Under the pieces are notes generated by a model. The model ran no database searches, was not told the origin of the DNA, and saw nothing but the letters and a program-made list of their open reading frames with translations. 64,000 nt of DNA from Dryocosmus kuriphilus (taxonomy: Eukaryota > Arthropoda > Insecta > Hymenoptera > Cynipidae), in contig CM076195.1 in assembly GCA_038277395.1 (NCBI GenBank), positions 21,414,327-21,478,326 of the forward strand, written 5' to 3'. Shown here in pieces: positions 58,466-64,000 of the stretch. Both the position numbers and the translations under genes were made by a program. Numbering within the stretch: position 1 is the stretch's first letter; each line of letters starts with the position of its first letter.

Positions 58466-60705
58466 GTTAGTGCAAGAGAGGATCAACTCACCTTTTAAAA
58501 CTTTAGCATATGATTTAGGGTGTGTAATAATTGAATCAAATATTTTCCAGTATCTACTTGTTTCAACTACAAAATAGTCCTCTCCAAAAGCAACACTTCC
58601 TTTCCTCACATATTTTATTAGTTAACTGACGTTAGTTTCAGTTTTAATATTACTGAAAAAAATCTTTGTACTTTTATGCAAGAAATCAATCATTTTGTCT
58701 AATTTGTATGGAATCAATAGTAAAAATCTATTCATTATTCATCTAGTTTGCCTTTTTATCTCATGAACTAGATTTATTTTAACCAGATTTCAATGTTGAC
58801 CTAAGAAAAATATTTTTTATTGCCAATGATTGAGTTTAATACCTTCAATACTTCACTAATCATGTTATTATTTGCAAGGTTTCAGTTAAATGAATTAAAT
58901 TTTTAACGTGTAACTCTGTTGTGATAAAGATCATTTCAAAGTTTCTTACAGTGGATTATAAAATTTATGTAGCTGATTTATTTGGTAGATTGCTTACGGA
59001 TACCAGAAACAGAAATAATGCATAGAAATAATTTCAATCTTAATGTAATAATAGAGGCTGGTGTTATTAAATAAGATTTTTATTAGATGATCCTGTAACA
59101 GCTTAAAAGCTAGCTTATTATTTCCAATAGTAGAATTAACACATGTAATATATTTGATTGTAAATTTTATCTCGTTAGTTTGTAAAAACTGATAAAATTA
59201 TTCCAGCATGATACTAAGTGTGCAATGTCTTTCTATTAACCAATAGTATATAGTTCCTTTAATAAGTTAAATTCAATGTGATTTTTGAACACTATAAGTA
59301 CTTTTTTATGGTATATTTCATTCATCTTAATTTCTTTTAACCGAACTCATTTTGATTATTATAAAAGAAAGAATGTGAGAGACTCATTTTAGTTTTAGAG
59401 TTTCCTATAACTGATCGTCTAAGGCTTGTAATCACTGAATGCAAATTTTAAGTATTTTATTTAACTACAACCCCTCCACCTCCTCAGTAAATATAAACAA
59501 GTTTTAAGAAAGTTCACGCATCCAGATTGGACAACAGAATTATTTGTAGTAAAGTCAAATAAGAAATATTGAATCAGTTGCTTAGAAACACTTTCAAAAG
59601 TCAAACATTTCGCTATTTATCTCGCAGAAAAAAGTAATAAAAGCTGAGAAATAAACCGTTTGTAAGTAGTTCAGGATTTGACGCTTCTCATAAAGTTTGG
59701 ATAAATAATTCGGATTTGTAAAATAGGTTCACTCTTCAATCACTGCTGACAATCGTGTTACTTAAAACACTTCAAATGTATGCTATAGCATTTTAGGGGA
59801 AATGTTGTAATATTTTTAGTAGAATTTCGTAAAACGTAAGACTTACACTCGTAGGTCTTTGACTTTATCAACAATTTTACTATTGATACTTTCCGTAAGT
59901 ATACGTCACTCGTTTCCAGCTATCTCTTTGGTTCTTCATTAACTAATTCCTTAACAAATTTCTCTTTGATGTTTGTTCACAGGAATCTGACGTCATATTT
60001 GGTGTGACACCAAGAGTAGGTTAAACCGGATACACTTATTTTATTGTCTAAAATAACATTGTGGAAGATCTCGCAAATACACAGAACTGCCTTTAAATTA
60101 TTTTTTTGCATATTCTGAGCTGTACAACTGATTTTCTAATTATTTCATATTTAGCATGGACATGAAACCTTTTCCCAAGAATCAAATTATTAACCCTGCA
60201 AAATTTCTGTAACATTGAGAATTTATTGTTTACGTATAGTATTAATGATCTCTCAAATGAAGTTTTAGCATTTTAGGGATATGATGTAATATTTTGAAAG
60301 AGTTCGGAAAAGCGCAAGTCTTACTTTGGTTATTGAACTTATAATTTTTCAACAATTAAGTAAAATATTTTTTAGACGACATAACTGCAACCTAAGAGGA
60401 ACTGAGAGACTCTTGCTTCTATTTGTATGATAAATCTTCAAATCACAATAGATAAATTGCTATTTCTAAAAATAAGAGAGAGAGAGAGAGGCGATTGAGA
60501 GAAAGCGAGTGTGAAACCTGTTAATAAAGCGTATGTCACTGTTTATCTCAAGTTACGAGAATGGTGATACTATATTACGCTTTAGCATTAAGAGATAAAC
60601 GCACTGACTTAAAGTGGTGCTACAAATCATAAAACCTTCAATAAAATGCATTTTGATATTGCAGTGTTTTATATGACTTTGGAGCATTATTATTATTATT
60701 ATGGG
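58466..60705 (-). repeat. Outer right palindrome arm
   Basis: Reverse complement of 31,850-33,960 and 49,890-52,160. Includes an inverted unit A copy (58,870-59,390), the GACGTCA segment (59,990-60,005), a (GA)n at 60,475-60,490 matching the CT tracts, and ends at TATTATTATTATGGG. Confidence 0.85.
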
Positions 60706-61450
60706 CCCACCTCCTCCCACAGGTACTCATGACCCGGTACTTCGCTACCAAACACGGTCGCGAACGCGGCAAGTGCTTAGTAGATTCGTTTGTGTCAGAT
60801 GCGGTTTCAAAAATTATTCTGCTTCCGCATTCGTCAAATAATTAAAATAATCCTGCTCTGGACCGTGAAGCATCGCAGCTTTTACTCATGCGTAAAGTGA
60901 TGCCTGAAGTATGACGTGTTTTTCTGAATTGAGGAAATTCACAAATGTCTCAAACAGACGCCCGAAGAACCATTGCTCGTTTCTTTTCTTTTTTTTTTTT
61001 TTTAACGAACAATGCTCCCTTACAGGCAACATTATCCGAGACATTTGTCCTTAATTCTTTTTTAGTATTATAAATTTCAAGCGATATTACTTATCTCAGG
61101 TGCCAAGGGGGCAAAAGCATTCCCCAAAGAGAGAGATAGCGAGAGAAAGAAAGTCAAAGACATCCCTGGGAATGGAAACCAGAGCATTCGTCAAGATTTT
61201 TTAAACCAGCATCTGAGACAAACGACTCAATTAATATAATAATATTTCGAGCAGTGGACAACACACAACTTCACAAACGTACACGGACATACACGACACG
61301 ATAGCGAACATAATAATAACAATAATAACAAGAACAAAAATAAATAAAAGTCACAAGACATGATAATAAAACTAAATAAAACTCTGTCAAAAAAAAATTT
61401 TTTTAAATATTAAAAATTCATAAAGTGCGGTTGTCAACTTTTAAAGTGTA
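60706..61450. other. Unassigned, possibly LINE 3' flank
   Basis: Starts GGGCCCACCTCCTCCCACAG. It has a hairpin-forming pair AACAGACGCCCGAAGAACCATTGCTCGTT / AACGAACAATG flanking a T run (60,950-61,010), AATAATAAC repeats (61,310-61,340). No gene recognised; the part next to 61,450 may be the 3' tail of the LINE to the right. Confidence 0.4.
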
Positions 61451-64000
61451 CGTGGGATAGCCTTTTTTACAGAAGACAATTAGCCGCTATCATTGGTAAC
61501 GCCCATAAAACTCCAGACGATGCGGCAGGTGTTAAGCAATATCGCCTTCTGTATAAGATGTAAACATTTCCCCGCTCCCAGGTCTCACAAGTGCTGCATG
61601 CATCTCACGTGAACGTTCCCTGTGGAGGAGATTACTATCGGGTGAAGGGTGACCTTCTTCACCCTCCACACGGCTATGATCTCTTGCCGCAACTCCGCAT
61701 ATTTCTGGATCTTCTCAGTGTATCGAAGTTGGATATTGTGATTTAAGGGAACACTAATTTCAATAAGTCTGACATGTTCCTCATGTTTGTTCCACCAGAG
61801 GACGTCTGGGCGATTATGCCCGACCAGGTGGTCTGTCAGGATAGTCCCGTCCCAGTAGAGGCAATGATGTTCGTTCTATAGTACTCTTACAGGGGAGTAT
61901 TTATAATAAGGCTTACGTTCCTCTAGCAAACCAAGATTTAGAGCAATCTGTTGGTGGATAATCCCTGCAGCATCATTGTTTCTGCGGGTACATTCTTGCG
62001 AGGCAAGCATCGTACAGCCATCAATGATGTGCTCGATTGTCTCATTTGGATTACCACACAGGCGGCATTTATCAATGACCGCCTAAACATTGAGCACATG
62101 CTTTTGGTAGTTCCTCGTGTTCATTACTCCATCTTGGATAGCAATAACAAACCCCTCCGTTTCCGGAAAGAGTTCTCCCCGCTTTAGCCAGAGGTTCGAA
62201 GCATTAGTATCTACGCATGGAAGATCTAGTATTTGAGGGTGCTTTCCATGCAGTTGCTTACCACGCCATTGAGAATTAAGTTGTTCAACAGTTAGGTTTC
62301 CAATGTTTTGGTAATCAGCAACTGCAAGCTTGAGAGGGGTGTACAGGTCTACTCTACAGATGTAGTCGCAGAGCGGGATATTCGTCGTGTTAAGGAAGTA
62401 TTCGCGTAGCTGTGTAACCTGTGAGTCACAAAGCCGTCGAACGTCCAAAACCCCTCTACCCCAAGCTTGCGTGGTAGGAGTATTCTCTCCACAGGCGTCC
62501 TCTCGTGATGCATCCGATGCTCAGACATTTTCACGCGGATGATTCGGTTTAAAGACTCAAGGTCTGTTTCAGATCACAATAATAACCCGAAGGAGTATGT
62601 TAGGAGAGGGATAGTAAAGGTGTTAATTGCTTTGGTGATGTTCTTACCAGTGAGACCGGTAGACATGATCGAACTCAGTCGTCTCAAAAAGGAAGTCTTA
62701 AGTGCCTTTTTCATTGCAGACAGGAGTTGTCCTCTTGCCTGCAATATTCCGAGATACCTATACGACTCTCCAACAATCATCGTCCGTATTAGACCATGAT
62801 CATCCGCCTCCAGTGATTTGATCATCTCTCCACGGGATAAATGCAGTTTCCTGCATTTATCCAGGCCTAGATTCATCCTCATGTCGCTGGAAAACTGCAG
62901 TAAGATGTTAAGAGAGTCTTGCAGCTTGGACTCTGAGCCAGCATAAACCTTAAGGTCATCCATATGAAGGAGGTGAGTGAGCTGAGATTCAAACACTCCC
63001 GCCATAATATTGATTCCATAGGACGTGTTTTTAAGTGTCCTGCTTAAAGGGTTTAAGGCTAAACAGACCCATAATGAACTGAAACTGTCACCTTGGAACA
63101 TACCTCGTTTAATTGACAAGGACTGAGTGTCTCTCGCGGCTCCACGACTAAAACACCTGATTTTCGTGCACCATGTGCTCATTGCGTGATCCAGAAGTTG
63201 AATCACACGTGGACAGATCTTATATATCCTTAGGACCTCAAGCGAACAGTCGTGGGGCACCGAGGGAAAAGCCTATTTATAGTCAATGTAGGCCATGTGT
63301 AAATTACGTTGGTGGTGCTTCGAATGCAACACGGCCACAGTGCCAATTGTATCCAAGTCCTTGCAACCACGGGATCCTCGACAGCAACCCTTTTGTTCTT
63401 GTGTGAGGACGTTGTTCTCCTCACAGTGTTTATAGATGCCTTCAGATATAATAGCCGTGAGACACTTGTAGAGCGTGGAAAGGCAGGCAATTGGTCGATA
63501 GTCTTTAGGACTATTAGGATCTGGTTTTTTGGTATCGTATGCGTGACTCTCTCTGTCATGAAGGAAGGCATAAGTTCCGGATTGTCTAGAATGGCCTGAA
63601 GAGCGCCTGCAAGGGCGCGGTGCAAAGCTACCAGATACTTGTACTAGAAACTGTGCACCCCGTCCGGACCAGCCGCCTTCCAGTTCTTTGCCTTCTAGGA
63701 TGCGAGTTACCTTAGAAGCTGTGATAGATAGATGATCCATCGCAGGCAGTTCTGAAACTCTGTCCTTTTCGAGGTCAAGCCACGGCGTGTCCAGATCACT
63801 TGACACATGATTACCCCAGATACCTGACCAATATCCAGCCATCTCCTCAGCACTTTGAGGTTCACTGGCATTATTGATTTCCCCATCAGAAAGTTTACAG
63901 TAAAATTTCTTTTCATTCTGTAGGAAGGTCTTGTTGTCATAACCTCTCGCGGTAGACCGCTTGAAGCGTCGCAGACGCGCTGACGGGACCATGAGTCTTT
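61451..64000 (-). pseudogene. RLE-type (R2-superfamily) LINE, C-terminal two thirds, runs off the right edge
   Basis: Site-directed type non-LTR retrotransposon whose single ORF ends in a restriction-like endonuclease. From right to left: N-terminal region and RT entry (63,273-63,992; DYRPIACLSTLYKCLTAIIS, then LHMAYIDYK and a stop), RT palm (62,574-63,260; GMFQGDSFSSLWVCLALNPL and catalytic HMDDLKVYA), thumb (62,349-62,534 and 62,083-62,448; IAIQDGVMNTRNYQKHV), a CCHC knuckle CRLCGNPNETIEHIIDGC (about 62,000-62,060) and, after a TAG near 61,880, the endonuclease with HNRPDV, LIEISVP and YTEKIQKYAEL (about 61,640-61,830). TGA at 61,585-61,587. At least four breaks. Confidence 0.88.

Noticed and set aside
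58233..58466. 77-codon plus-strand frame in the LINE 5' UTR
   Set aside because: It is antisense to the LINE leader and has no recognisable motif.

Overview
The window is animal, almost certainly insect, repeat-rich chromatin; I found no host gene. The evidence is an env-bearing Ty3/gypsy (errantivirus-type) element, two mariners, at least four non-LTR retrotransposon lineages, long AT-rich introns-like filler, and large microsatellites. A hymenopteran is plausible from the style of the LINE ORF1s but is not proven.

Region 1 (1 to about 15,530, minus strand) is one very large, decayed endogenous insect retrovirus. Read on the minus strand from right to left it shows a candidate 5' LTR (14,653-15,531), a primer binding site matching the 3' end of a tRNA-Leu (14,635-14,650), a leader of about 4.8 kb holding about 16 copies of a 175-bp tandem repeat, remnants of one or more pre-gag ORFs, gag, pol and env; the 3' LTR lies left of the window. 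Pol carries two RNase H domains: the usual Ty3/gypsy one directly after RT, and a second, cellular RNase H1-like domain with all four catalytic acidic residues, preceded by an AT-hook-rich linker and followed by an extra ~400-residue linker before integrase. This is the most unusual thing in the window. Env has a tetra-arginine cleavage site, a fusion-peptide-like segment, a membrane anchor and a good splice acceptor just upstream. Every gene has frameshifts or stops, and key residues in protease, RT and integrase are changed.

Region 2 (15,532-18,825) is unrecognised flank, then TAAA-type low-complexity DNA containing a tRNA-like SINE candidate and a mariner deletion derivative with TA target duplications.

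Region 3 (18,826-52,337) is a direct tandem duplication: copy A 18,826-34,095 and copy B 35,860-52,337. Each copy holds, in order, an internally deleted L1-like LINE (ORF1, start of the endonuclease, 3' UTR, no RT), a dispersed repeat present in both orientations, the 5' half of an RLE-type (R2-superfamily) LINE, arrays of a short 'GGACACAAACCATCATC' repeat, a 1.5-kb stretch of phased A/T tracts, a long G run, a 286-bp tandem repeat and a CT microsatellite. Copy B alone carries a nearly intact mariner (46,251-47,538) whose transposase reads through DD34D but has lost its ATG. Between A and B two LINE 5' ends stand head to head near 35,510.

Region 4 (about 49,890-60,705) is a giant imperfect palindrome centred near 53,900; its left arm is the end of copy B plus 1.5 kb, its right arm is interrupted by an internally deleted R1/jockey-type LINE (55,691-58,458) with an 11-bp target duplication. 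A short acidic ORF occurs once in each arm.

Region 5 (60,706-64,000) is unassigned sequence followed by the C-terminal part of an RLE-type LINE on the minus strand, including RT, CCHC knuckle and the restriction-like endonuclease; it runs off the right edge.
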